Shown: positions 50,164 through 58,109 of the stretch, piece by piece
Layout: each line of letters begins with the position of its first letter
Position numbering within the stretch: the stretch's first letter is position 1
NCBI RefSeq assembly: GCF_026004075.1
Contig: NZ_BPIK01000001.1
Location: forward strand, 1,900,041-1,964,040
DNA length: 64,000 bases
Direction: 5' to 3'
From: Meiothermus sp.
Lineage (GTDB): Bacteria > Deinococcota > Deinococci > Deinococcales > Thermaceae
The notes under the pieces: model-generated
Database searches by the model: none
Told to the model about the DNA's origin: nothing
The model's input: only the letters and a program-made list of their open reading frames with translations
Translations under genes and position numbers: made by a program

Positions 50164-50345
50164 TGCTCCGGTAACTTAATTCCTGCGATGGATTTGGCTC
50201 CTTTAGTATCTGGGAGTTGCTTTGAGCGCTTCATTTTGGGAACTTCACGGCATATCAATTTTTAACTTACCAAACCACTAGCCTGGCAGACGCAGACCGA
50301 TGTTTTCCCTGTGAACCCAATGGCTTTTGGCATTAGGCTAATACC

Positions 50346-51956
50346 ATGAACCGTAAAGACCTGGCGGGGATGCTCGAGTACGCCGCCGACTTGATGGAGG
50401 TGCTGGGCGAGGGGGAGTTCCGGGCTAGGGCCTACCGCAACGCCGCCCGCAACCTGGAGCAGCAGGAGGCCGAACTGGCCGAGCTGGCCGCACAGGGCTT
50501 CAAGGGGGTGCCGGGGGTGGGGCCGGCGCTGGCCCCCCTGCTCACCGAGATTGTGCAGACCCAGGAGTTCCCTTACCTGGCCGAGCTCGAGGGCCGCGTA
50601 CCGCCGGGGGTGCTCGAGCTCTTCCGGGTGCAGGGCCTGGGCCCCAAGCGCATCCGGGCGCTGTGGGAGAACGGGGTCAATAGCCTAGAAGAACTGGTGC
50701 GCTGGGCCGAACAGGGCAAAATCCGCGCCCTGCCGGGCTTTGGGGCCAAGAGCGAAGCCAGCCTGCTCGAGGCGGCTCGCTACGCCCTGAGCAGTATGCG
50801 CCGGGTGCTGCTGCCGGTGGGGCTGGAGGCAGCCCGGCTGCTACTGGCCGACCTGGAAAACGCCGGACTGAAAGCCGAACTGGCTGGCAGCGTGCGGCGG
50901 GGGCTGGAAACCGTGGGCAATCTGGATCTGGTGGTGGTGGGCACCCCCCAGCAGGTGCGCTCGGCGCTGGGCCGCTTCGTGGAGGAGGCGCAGGGAGACA
51001 TACTGCTGGGGCGGCTCGAGGGCCTGCCTTTGCGGGTGTTCTGCACCGATGCGGCCTCGTTTGGCAGCGTGCTGGTGCAGGCCACGGGTTCGCGGGAGTG
51101 GCTGGAAGCCCTGGGCGCCATTCCCCCTGCGCTTGCAACCGAAGAGGCGGTGTTCGAGGCCCTGAACCAGCCCTTTGTGCCGGCCTACTGGCGAGAAAAG
51201 GAGCACCTGGGACTGCCAGCACCCCAGGCCATGCTGCAACCCCCGCAGCTCCGGGGCCTGATTCACGTGCACTCCACCTACTCCGACGGCAGCGCCACCC
51301 TGCGCCAGATGGCCGAGGCCGCCATGGCGCAGGGCCTCGAGTACATGGTGATCTGCGACCACTCCCAGACCGCGGCCTACGCCGGGGGCCTGCGCCCAGC
51401 GGACGTGCTGCGCCAGTGGGCCGAGATCGAGGCCCTCAACGCCGATCTGGCCCCCTTCCGCATCCTGCGCGGCATCGAGTCCGACATCCTGCCCGATGGC
51501 TCCCTGGACTACCCCGACGAACTGCTGGCCCGCTTCGAGGTGGTGGTGGGCAGCCTGCACGCCAGTCTGGGCCTGAGCAAGGCTGAGCAGACCCAGCGCC
51601 TCTTGCGGGCCCTGGACAACCCCTACCTGAGCATCCTGGGCCACCCCAGCGGGCGGCTGCTGCTACGGCGCAAAGGGGCCGAGGCCGACTGGGAGGCGGT
51701 GCTGGAGCGCGCCCGGCAAAACCACAAGGCGGTGGAGCTCAACTGCAACCCCTACCGCCTCGACCTGGACTGGCGGCTCATGCTGGCCTGGCGCGATCGG
51801 CTCAACTTCTCGCTGGGCCCCGATGCCCACAGCCTCGAGGGCCTCTCCGATATTCAGTACGGCCTGCTCTACGCCCACAAAGCAGGCCTGCACCCCGACC
51901 AGATTGTAAATACATGGCCCGCCGAACGGGTGATGGCGCTGAAGAAGATGGGCTAG
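50346..51956 (+). CDS. polX: Family X DNA polymerase/PHP protein with degenerate polymerase site
   Basis: 536 aa. In order: helix-hairpin-helix 8-kDa-like domain (1-60), second hairpin (FRVQGLGPKRIRALWENG), palm (about 150-290) and a PHP domain (about 300-536). The PHP metal motifs are complete (HVHSTYSDGSAT, ICDHSQ, RGIESDI, GSLHAS, LGHPSG, ELNCNP, GPDAHS). The palm motif reads GSVRRGLETVGNLDLVVV: the first catalytic Asp is Asn, and the third Asp position reads LPLRVF. Polymerase activity is doubtful, while the PHP nuclease should work. TAGGCT 6 nt before ATG suggests leaderless expression. Confidence 0.9.
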   Translation: MNRKDLAGMLEYAADLMEVLGEGEFRARAYRNAARNLEQQEAELAELAAQGFKGVPGVGPALAPLLTEIVQTQEFPYLAELEGRVPPGVLELFRVQGLGPKRIRALWENGVNSLEELVRWAEQGKIRALPGFGAKSEASLLEAARYALSSMRRVLLPVGLEAARLLLADLENAGLKAELAGSVRRGLETVGNLDLVVVGTPQQVRSALGRFVEEAQGDILLGRLEGLPLRVFCTDAASFGSVLVQATGSREWLEALGAIPPALATEEAVFEALNQPFVPAYWREKEHLGLPAPQAMLQPPQLRGLIHVHSTYSDGSATLRQMAEAAMAQGLEYMVICDHSQTAAYAGGLRPADVLRQWAEIEALNADLAPFRILRGIESDILPDGSLDYPDELLARFEVVVGSLHASLGLSKAEQTQRLLRALDNPYLSILGHPSGRLLLRRKGAEADWEAVLERARQNHKAVELNCNPYRLDLDWRLMLAWRDRLNFSLGPDAHSLEGLSDIQYGLLYAHKAGLHPDQIVNTWPAERVMALKKMG

Positions 51957-52390
51957 TGGTTGGTCTCGGCGCCCACCAAGAGTTCGGCCTCGCGCTGCAA
52001 GAAGGCCCTTAGCACATCGGTGACGGTCACAATGCCCACCAGCTTACCCTCGTGCACCACCGGCAGGCCCCCCACCTTGTGCTCGAGCATCAGCTTGGCG
52101 GCGGCCTGCAGGGGCATGGTGTCGGCCACAGTGATGGGGTCGCGGGTCATGATCTCGCCCACAGTGAGCTTGGAAATCAGATAGTTGAGCTCCCAGATGG
52201 AAAGCGTGGTGGCATCGGAGGGCATGGCTTCCTTGAGGTCGCGGTCAGTGATGATACCGATCACCCGACCTTCCTTGACCACCGGCAAGCGGCGGAAGCC
52301 CCCCTTTTTCATGATCTGCGCAGCCTCGGGCACGGTAATGTCGGGCGTAACCACATCGGGGTTGGGGGTCATGCAGTCTTTCACCAGCAT
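51953..52390 (-). CDS. CBS-domain pair protein
   Basis: 145 aa from ATG 52390 (a second ATG lies three codons upstream). It consists only of two CBS motifs: DCMTPNPDVVTPDITVPEAAQIMKKGGFRRLPVV and EIMTRDPITVADTMPLQAAAKLMLEHKVGGLPVV. Stand-alone CBS pairs bind adenosyl ligands (AMP, ATP, SAM) and act as energy sensors for unknown partners. The stop codon interlocks with the polX stop in CTAG (51953-51956). Confidence 0.9.
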   Translation of the reverse strand: MLVKDCMTPNPDVVTPDITVPEAAQIMKKGGFRRLPVVKEGRVIGIITDRDLKEAMPSDATTLSIWELNYLISKLTVGEIMTRDPITVADTMPLQAAAKLMLEHKVGGLPVVHEGKLVGIVTVTDVLRAFLQREAELLVGAETNH

Positions 52391-52485
52391 TGCTATCACC
52401 TCGAGTTCAAGTTACTCCCCAAGGCAGGGGGCAGATGTCTCTACAGTCCGGGTAGGGGCGGGCATAGCCTTAGAATGTGGGGACT

Positions 52486-53061
52486 TTGCGTATCCTGATT
52501 GCCTATGCCAGCCGCCTGGGCAGCACGCGCGAGATCGCCCAGGTAATTGGGGAGGTGCTGGTCCGACGGGGCATCGGGGTGGAGGTACGGCCGGTGGAGG
52601 AAGTAGAGCACCTCGAGGGCTACCAGGCCGTGATGGTGGGCAGCCCAATCCGTGAAGGGCGGTGGCTCCCAGAAGCCAGGGATTTCGTACAGACACACCG
52701 CGATGCCCTGCGCCAGCTACCCCTGGTGTACTTCGCGGTTTCGGGCTTGATGAGCAACCCTACACCCGAGCATTTTCATGAGGTCTACGGGTATCTGTCC
52801 GAGGTTCGAGCGATGGCGGAGCCCTGGGAAGTGGGTATTTTTGCTGGCTCGCTGGATTACGACCGCCTCGAGCCCCACCAGCTTTTCAAGGTATTGAGCA
52901 AGGGGCTGCCCGAAGGCGATTTCAGGCGCTGGCAGGATGTGCAGGCCTGGGCCGAGGATGTGGCCGACCGGCTGCTGCTCGAGCAAGCCCAACAGCAGGT
53001 CAGCCGATCCGGCGAGAAATCGTTCAGGCCCTCTTCCAGTGATACACCAAAGCCGGGGTGA
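52486..53061 (+). CDS. Flavodoxin-fold protein, HemG-like
   Basis: About 191 aa. The start is placed at TTG 52486, 9 nt after a TAGAAT box (52471-52476); GTG 52477 directly abuts the box. The flavodoxin FMN loop is LIAYASRLGSTREIAQVI. VMVGSPIREGRWLPEARDFV and VYFAVSGLM match menaquinone-dependent protoporphyrinogen dehydrogenase (HemG)-like flavodoxins. It may serve haem synthesis or other electron transfer. The C-terminal 25 residues are polar and probably disordered. Confidence 0.82.
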   Translation: MRILIAYASRLGSTREIAQVIGEVLVRRGIGVEVRPVEEVEHLEGYQAVMVGSPIREGRWLPEARDFVQTHRDALRQLPLVYFAVSGLMSNPTPEHFHEVYGYLSEVRAMAEPWEVGIFAGSLDYDRLEPHQLFKVLSKGLPEGDFRRWQDVQAWAEDVADRLLLEQAQQQVSRSGEKSFRPSSSDTPKPG

Positions 53062-53084
53062 ATGCCTTTATTACGGCGCTTCAG

Positions 53085-54539
53085 CTATCTTTTGCGCTTA
53101 CCACTGCCGCCCAACAGCCCCCCCAGCACCCCCCGCACGATGCGCTGCCCCTCGCGGCTGGCCAGGAAGCCCACTGCCCCTTTGGCCAGGTCGCCCAGCA
53201 AGTTGCCCCCTGCGGGCTGGGCCGGGGCCTGAGGTTTGGCGCCCGAAGGGGCCGGCTGCACCGATTCGGCGGCGCGGGCCCGCAGGATTTCGTAGGCCGA
53301 CTCGCGGTCAAGGGCCTTTTCGTAGTGCCCGTACACCGGCGACTGCTGGATCACCTGCCGGCGCTCTTCGGGGCTGAGCGGCGGCAACTGGGTGCGGGGT
53401 GGGTAGATGAGGGCCCGCTCCACAATGCTGGGAATGCCTTTTTCGTCCAGGGTCGAGACCAGGGCCTCGCCCACCCCCATCTCCAGAATGACGGTCGCCA
53501 CGTCGAGTTTGGGGTTGGGCCGGAAGGTTTCGGCAGCGGCCTTGACCGCTCTCTGGTCGCGCGGGGTGAAGGCCCGAAGCGCGTGCTGCACGCGGTTGCC
53601 CAGTTGCCCCAGCACCTCGTCGGGGATGTCCAGGGGATTCTGGCTCACGAAGTAGACCCCCACGCCCTTGCTGCGGATGAGCCGCACCACCTGCTCGATT
53701 TTTTCCCGCAGGGCCTTGGGAGCTTCGTCGAAGAGCAGGTGAGCTTCGTCGAAGAAGAAGACCAGCTTGGGTTTTTCGGGGTCGCCCACCTCCGGGAGCC
53801 GCTCGAACAGTTCGGAGAGCATCCACAGCAAGAAGGTGCTGTAGAGCTTGGGGGACTGCATCAGCTTATCGGCGGCCAGGATGTTGATGACCCCTTTACC
53901 GCCCTGGGTCTGGATAAGGTCTTCGAGCTCGAGGGCCGGTTCGCCAAAAAACCGATCCCCCCCCTGTTCTTCCAGCGCAATGAGGCCGCGCTGGATGGTG
54001 CCAATGGAGGCCGCCGAGATGTTGCCGTACTCGGTTTTGAACTTCTCGGCGTTGTCACCCACATACTGCAGCATGGCCCGCAGGTCTTTGAGGTCCAAGA
54101 GCAAGAGTCCGTTGTCGTCGGCAATCTTGAAGACCAGGGTGAGCACCCCGCTCTGGGTTTCGTTGAGGTCGAGCAGGCGGGCCAGCAAGAGCGGCCCCAT
54201 CTCCGAAACGGTCGCGCGCACCGGGTGCCCTTGCTCACCGAAAACGTCCCAGAACACCACCGGGCAGGCTTCGAAGCGGAAGTCCGTAAGGCCCAGCTTT
54301 TCAATGCGCTCGGCGATTTTGGGGTGCTCGCCTCCGGGCTTGCACAAGCCCGAGAGGTCGCCCTTCACATCGGCCATAAAAACCGGTACGCCAATGCGAG
54401 AAAGCTGCTCGGCCAGCACCCGCAGGCTCACGGTCTTGCCGGTGCCGGTGGCCCCGGCAATCAGGCCGTGGCGGTTGGCCATCTTAGGATAGAGGAATAC
54501 TTCGGATTCACCTTTGGCAATGGGAATGGGCTCTGGCAT
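53085..54539 (-). CDS. DUF853 (YjgR/HerA-like) ATPase
   Basis: 484 aa from ATG 54539 with CAGGAG upstream; an in-frame start at 54674 is rejected because it precedes the RBS and adds an unrelated leader. Walker A is [22 protein letters not shown] and Walker [16 protein letters not shown], with [22 protein letters not shown] as in HerA/VirB4-like helicases. A basic, Gly-rich C-terminus ends [11 protein letters not shown]. Biological role poorly known. The opposite strand is open for 700 codons, a codon-bias shadow and not a gene. Confidence 0.9.
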   Translation of the reverse strand: MPEPIPIAKGESEVFLYPKMANRHGLIAGATGTGKTVSLRVLAEQLSRIGVPVFMADVKGDLSGLCKPGGEHPKIAERIEKLGLTDFRFEACPVVFWDVFGEQGHPVRATVSEMGPLLLARLLDLNETQSGVLTLVFKIADDNGLLLLDLKDLRAMLQYVGDNAEKFKTEYGNISAASIGTIQRGLIALEEQGGDRFFGEPALELEDLIQTQGGKGVINILAADKLMQSPKLYSTFLLWMLSELFERLPEVGDPEKPKLVFFFDEAHLLFDEAPKALREKIEQVVRLIRSKGVGVYFVSQNPLDIPDEVLGQLGNRVQHALRAFTPRDQRAVKAAAETFRPNPKLDVATVILEMGVGEALVSTLDEKGIPSIVERALIYPPRTQLPPLSPEERRQVIQQSPVYGHYEKALDRESAYEILRARAAESVQPAPSGAKPQAPAQPAGGNLLGDLAKGAVGFLASREGQRIVRGVLGGLLGGSGKRKR

Positions 54540-54692
54540 ACTGGACTCCTGCGAAGTACCCCACGGGAAGCATCCCCCTTGGCCCGTCGCAGCAAGCAGC
54601 GTTTTCCTGTTCGAATAGCTATATGCGCTTCCCGCGGGGGCCCCAGGATGAGGGAAAATCCAATGGCAGGGCACTCAGTCATAATACTTTTG

Positions 54693-55160
54693 ATGCCGCA
54701 AAAGCTGTATAGCCCTTGGTCGCACAGCTTGCAGACCGCCATCTGGCGGCGGGAATGGGGCCGGTTGTACGCACTGGTGGAGGCCGAGCTTCCGACCCCA
54801 GCGGCCCTGCGCCTCTCCAACCCCCCTGCCTTTACAGACTTTACAGACCCCCACGAAGCCCGCTTCGATATCGAGGTAATCCTCCTTTCGTGGGCACTCC
54901 CCGGCTTTGTGGCTTATATAGAGGCGCTCAGTACATGGCTGGGTAAGAGCGCCTTCCTCGAGCCCGATACCCCTTACCCCTGGTTGGAACGCTGGCCTGG
55001 CGACCTGAAGCAGCCTCCGGCTGAACCGCCCGACCTGTGGGATGAGCTGCTCGGGCGTTTGCGCTGGCCCAACCCCGATGGCTTTGTGGCTGCCAGTCTG
55101 CTGCAACTGATGGCGACAGCTCGAGGCGTGGTTCGCTACCGCGAAGGGTTATCTCAGTAA
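54693..55160 (+). CDS. Protein of unknown function
   Basis: 155 aa from ATG 54693, 7 nt after a CATAAT box (54680-54685), so probably leaderless. Soluble, rich in Trp, Leu and Pro (YSPWSHSLQTAIWRREWGRLY, PYPWLERWPGDLKQPPAEPPDLWDELLGRL). I do not recognise a family and see no motif. It is the true 3' part of a longer open frame that runs antisense through the DUF853 gene. It ends 7 bp inside the convergent csaA-like gene. Confidence 0.65.
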   Translation: MPQKLYSPWSHSLQTAIWRREWGRLYALVEAELPTPAALRLSNPPAFTDFTDPHEARFDIEVILLSWALPGFVAYIEALSTWLGKSAFLEPDTPYPWLERWPGDLKQPPAEPPDLWDELLGRLRWPNPDGFVAASLLQLMATARGVVRYREGLSQ

Positions 55161-55483
55161 ACGCGCCCACCCAGCGGCACCTCACGCTCGGCCGAAAGCA
55201 ACACCACCCGCCCCTGTTCATCGGGCAGGCCCAGCACCAGCACCTCGGACTTAAAACCGGCGATGTGGCGTTCGCCCAGGTTGGTCGCACAGATGACCAG
55301 CCGCCCCACCAGGGTCTCGGGGGTGTAGAGATCGGTGAGCTGGGCGCTGCTCTGCTTGACTCCGAGTGAACCCAGGTCTATCCACAGTTGGTAGGAAGGT
55401 TTGCGGGCTTTGGGATGGGGTTCGGCTTTTTGAATACGTCCAACGCGCAGCTCGAGGAGCTGAAAGGCTTCATATGGCGACAT
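55154..55483 (-). CDS. csaA: CsaA-type tRNA-binding-domain protein
   Basis: 109 aa, a single EMAP/Trbp111-like OB fold. ELRVGRIQKAEPHPKARKPSYQLWIDLG, VKQSSAQLTDLYTPETLVGRLVICATNLGERHIAGFKSEVLVLG. The order and length match CsaA of Bacillus and Thermus (chaperone-like, tRNA-binding). It stands alone and converges with the unknown gene at 54693. The 130 bp between it and the SRP RNA carry no gene. Confidence 0.9.
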   Translation of the reverse strand: MSPYEAFQLLELRVGRIQKAEPHPKARKPSYQLWIDLGSLGVKQSSAQLTDLYTPETLVGRLVICATNLGERHIAGFKSEVLVLGLPDEQGRVVLLSAEREVPLGGRVY

Positions 55484-55580
55484 GGAGCAAGTTTCTATGT
55501 TTGATAGCCTGCCGTCAAGCTGGTTGGGTCGAGCTTTTCGGAGCCTGTAGGGGTGGTCGGAAGGTAGGAATACAGCTGTT

Positions 55581-55608
55581 TTGCCTTTAGGCTCTCTTGT
55601 GTTATTCT
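55581..55608 (+). promoter_or_regulatory. Promoter of the SRP RNA gene
   Basis: TTGCCT (55581-55586), 16-bp spacer, TATTCT (55603-55608). The predicted start, 7-8 bp on, coincides with the 5' end of the RNA stem. Confidence 0.65.
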
Positions 55609-55615
55609 CGAGGTC

Positions 55616-55718
55616 GCGTCCTCGGTCTGACGCGGCGCACCAGCGTGAACCGGGTCAGGGCCGGAAGGCAGCAGCCCTAAGCGCCACGGAGCGGGTGCCG
55701 TCAGGGAGCCGGGGACGC
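55616..55718 (+). ncRNA. ffs: Signal recognition particle RNA (small bacterial type)
   Basis: The apical loop is unmistakable: GGGTCAGGGCCGGAAGGCAG followed by CAGCCC (about 55653-55676), with the GGAA tetraloop and the symmetric and asymmetric internal loops that bind Ffh. The ends pair (GCGTCC-TCGG with CCGGGGACGC), giving about 103 nt. A T tract directly after the 3' end acts as terminator. The remaining 240 bp up to lptF contain two TTCCCGCGGG motifs and the lptF promoter only. Confidence 0.95.
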
Positions 55719-55730
55719 TTTTTGTTTTTT
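55719..55730 (+). terminator. T tract ending the SRP RNA
   Basis: T-rich run (TTTTTG followed by T6) immediately after the closing stem of the SRP RNA, which itself supplies the hairpin. Confidence 0.6.
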
Positions 55731-55951
55731 TCGTCCTGGGGTGATGTGTGGAGAAGTCCCCAAGCTAGGCGTTTTTTGAAGGGATTAATCTAGACCGGAC
55801 AATAAAAGTGCCCCATCACTCATTTCCCTCATCGTGGGTTCCCGCGGGAAACGCAAATGCACTGCAGCAGGCCAAGAGGTGAAGCTTCCCGCGGGTATTT
55901 GAAGCCAGCTGCGAAGCGGCAAACTTGACCGCTTCTCACCAAACAGCAACG

Positions 55952-55957
55952 TATACT
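55952..55957 (+). promoter_or_regulatory. -10 box of the lpt operon
   Basis: TATACT 10 nt before ATG 55968. A TTGACC lies 21 bp upstream (55925-55930), too far for a standard promoter but noted. No RBS precedes the ATG, so expression is probably leaderless or nearly so. Confidence 0.5.
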
Positions 55958-55967
55958 TCGCTCTGGG

Positions 55968-56984
55968 ATGTTGCAGCGTTATTTGTTGCGCGAAACGTTG
56001 TCGCTGTATCTGCTGGGCGTGCTGCTATTCGTCGGGCTGATCACCTTCGATCTGCTCTCCTCGCTGTCGGGGGCCTTCTTGAGGGCCAAAACCCCTGTGG
56101 CTGAGATTGCCCAGATGGTGGCCTACCGGGTGCCCTATACCCTGGGCATCGCACTGCCGCTGGGTCTGGTGTTCGCGCTGCTGGTAGCGCTAGCCCGCTG
56201 GGTTCGCCAGTCCGAGCTCAAGGCCACCTATGCTGCAGGCGTGCCCCCCCGTAGCTTTATTGGGCCGGTGCTGCTGCTGGCCCTGGTGGTGGGAGCTGTG
56301 GTACTGCTCAACGAGGGCTGGCTCAAACCCATCGCCCAGGAACGCTTCGAGGCTTTGCAGTACAAAATCTACTACGGCTCCGAGCCATCGGGCGTACTCA
56401 CCGACCGCACCTACACGCCCCAGGGCTTGGGGGTGTACTACGCCCAGCGCATCTACCCGCCCGCTGCGGGGGGTGAGGGTTCCCGCCTCGAGGGCGTCCG
56501 GGTGGTGGAGCCGGGCGGTTCGATCTGGAGCGCCGACCGGGGGGTCTGGGTCAACGGGGCCTGGCGACTGCAAAACGCGTACCGCGTGGACCCCAATGGC
56601 AAAATCTTCCAGGAAGCCGAGCACCCTCTGCCCTTTCCCATAGGGGTACAGCCCAAGGCCATCTCCTATGAAGCCATGCGCATGCCCGACCTGCACGCCG
56701 TAGCCAAGGCCGATCCCGCTGCGCAATTCCCGCTGGCCCGGCGCTACGCCAACGCAGCCGGCGCGGTGGTGCTGGCCTGGCTGGCCATTGTGATTGGCCT
56801 CTCGCTGCGCGAGGCGGCCTGGGCCTTCATTGCTGTGGTGGGGCTTATTTTCGGCTACTGGACGCTTTTTACCCTCTCGGCCCAGTTTGCCCGCTTCGAC
56901 CTGCTGGGAGCCTACGGCGCCTGGCTACCCAACATCGTGTATGGCGGTCTGGCCCTATTGGGAACCTGGAGGCTGGCCCGATGA
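55968..56984 (+). CDS. lptF: LptF/LptG (YjgP/YjgQ)-family permease, first copy
   Basis: 338 aa. Six membrane helices are split 3+3 around a soluble periplasmic beta domain (about 130-245), the LptF/G layout. N-terminus LQRYLLRETLSLYLLGVLLFVGLITFDLL and ARWVRQSELKATYAAGVPP (coupling-helix region) are typical. In Gram-negative bacteria LptFG with LptB extracts lipopolysaccharide from the inner membrane. Assignment of F versus G is arbitrary here. The second copy follows after 82 bp. Confidence 0.87.
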   Translation: MLQRYLLRETLSLYLLGVLLFVGLITFDLLSSLSGAFLRAKTPVAEIAQMVAYRVPYTLGIALPLGLVFALLVALARWVRQSELKATYAAGVPPRSFIGPVLLLALVVGAVVLLNEGWLKPIAQERFEALQYKIYYGSEPSGVLTDRTYTPQGLGVYYAQRIYPPAAGGEGSRLEGVRVVEPGGSIWSADRGVWVNGAWRLQNAYRVDPNGKIFQEAEHPLPFPIGVQPKAISYEAMRMPDLHAVAKADPAAQFPLARRYANAAGAVVLAWLAIVIGLSLREAAWAFIAVVGLIFGYWTLFTLSAQFARFDLLGAYGAWLPNIVYGGLALLGTWRLAR

Positions 56985-57066
56985 GCCGAGGTGCCGCAAG
57001 ACACCTTTGGAGTCCGCGAGACGGGGGGTTAAAACCTAAAAGACCTCCCCAATTCTGGAGGTGGTC

Positions 57067-58107
57067 ATGACCGTGCTTGATCGGTATCTGAGCCGAGAGG
57101 TAGGGGCTTATGTGCTGGGCACCCTGGCGGTGGTAGTACTGGCCTTGCTGGGCGGGGCCTTGTACGAGGTGCTGGCCCCGCTACTGGCCCGCGGCGCCGA
57201 CCCCTGGGTGGTAAGCCAGTACCTGGCCTTCCGGGTGCCCGAGGCGCTGGTACGCGGGGCACCGCTGGCCTTTTTGTTTGCCCTGCTGCTGGTGCTCTCG
57301 CGCATGGGCGAGGAGTCCGAGCTCAAGGCCATGCTGGCCGGGGGGGTTTCCAAGCTGCGGGTGCTGTTCCCATTGCTGCTGCTAGGCACTGCTTTGTTTG
57401 TGGTGTGTCTGGTGGCCGCCGATAGCCTGGTACCGCGCAGCCTACAGCAAGGTCAGAACGTACTGCGCCAGGCCGTGCTGCAAAAACCCAGGGCCCTCTT
57501 GCAGCCTGGCACCCGGCTGGTGGACGCCTATGGCCGTATTGTGTACGTGGGTGAAGTCAGCGATACCGGCATTGGCAATGTGCGGGTAATTACCGCCGAA
57601 GAAATTCTGGTAGCCGGAAAGGGCCGCTTTGAGCAAGGGGCGCTGGTGCTCTCCGAGGGCATGCGGGTGACCTATGGCGGGGCCCGGCCCCGCACCGTCG
57701 CCCGGTTTGAGCGAGCCACCGTGCCGCTGGTGGAGCTTTCCCTCGAGCCCCCGGGGGGCCTCTTTAGCCTGACCGTGGCCGAGCTACGCCAGCGCATCGC
57801 CCAGTACCGCGCCCAGGGGCTACCCTACCACGCCGAACTCACCGCCCTGCACCGCAAGTGGGCCGAGCCCGCGGCGGTGTACTCGTTCGCCATTTTTGCG
57901 GTGGGGCTGGCCTTCTTCTTGCTGGGTGGCAGCCGCAGCCTGGGCATGCTGGGGGTGGTGGTGCTGACCTTCATCTACTACGCCACCTGGAGCGTGGGGC
58001 GCATCATGGGCGAGCAGGGAGCGCTGCACCCCATTCTGGCAGCCTGGGGGCCCAACCTGCTCTACGCGCTGGCCGGACTGGCCTTGCTACGGCTGGGGAA
58101 GAGGTAA
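57067..58107 (+). CDS. lptG: LptF/LptG (YjgP/YjgQ)-family permease, second copy
   Basis: 346 aa from ATG 57067 with GGAGG at normal spacing; a GTG at 57061 overlaps the RBS. Same topology as the previous gene: MTVLDRYLSREVGAYVLGTLAVVVLALLGG, MGEESELKAMLAGGVSKLRVL, a periplasmic beta domain and three closing helices. It would form the heterodimeric extraction permease with the first copy. No lptB-like ATPase gene lies here, so the ATPase must be encoded elsewhere. The LptD-like gene starts 2 bp after its stop. Confidence 0.87.
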   Translation: MTVLDRYLSREVGAYVLGTLAVVVLALLGGALYEVLAPLLARGADPWVVSQYLAFRVPEALVRGAPLAFLFALLLVLSRMGEESELKAMLAGGVSKLRVLFPLLLLGTALFVVCLVAADSLVPRSLQQGQNVLRQAVLQKPRALLQPGTRLVDAYGRIVYVGEVSDTGIGNVRVITAEEILVAGKGRFEQGALVLSEGMRVTYGGARPRTVARFERATVPLVELSLEPPGGLFSLTVAELRQRIAQYRAQGLPYHAELTALHRKWAEPAAVYSFAIFAVGLAFFLLGGSRSLGMLGVVVLTFIYYATWSVGRIMGEQGALHPILAAWGPNLLYALAGLALLRLGKR

Positions 58108-58109
58108 GC

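Noticed and set aside
53058-55160. 700-codon open frame antisense to the DUF853 ATPase gene
   Set aside because: It is a codon-bias shadow of a GC-rich gene on the other strand. Only its 3' part from 54693 lies outside that gene and has its own start signal, so only that part is annotated.
57858-58109. Upstream extension of the lptD frame
   Set aside because: The frame stays open into lptG, but the extra sequence is a shadow. The signal peptide begins just after ATG 58110, 2 bp past the lptG stop.
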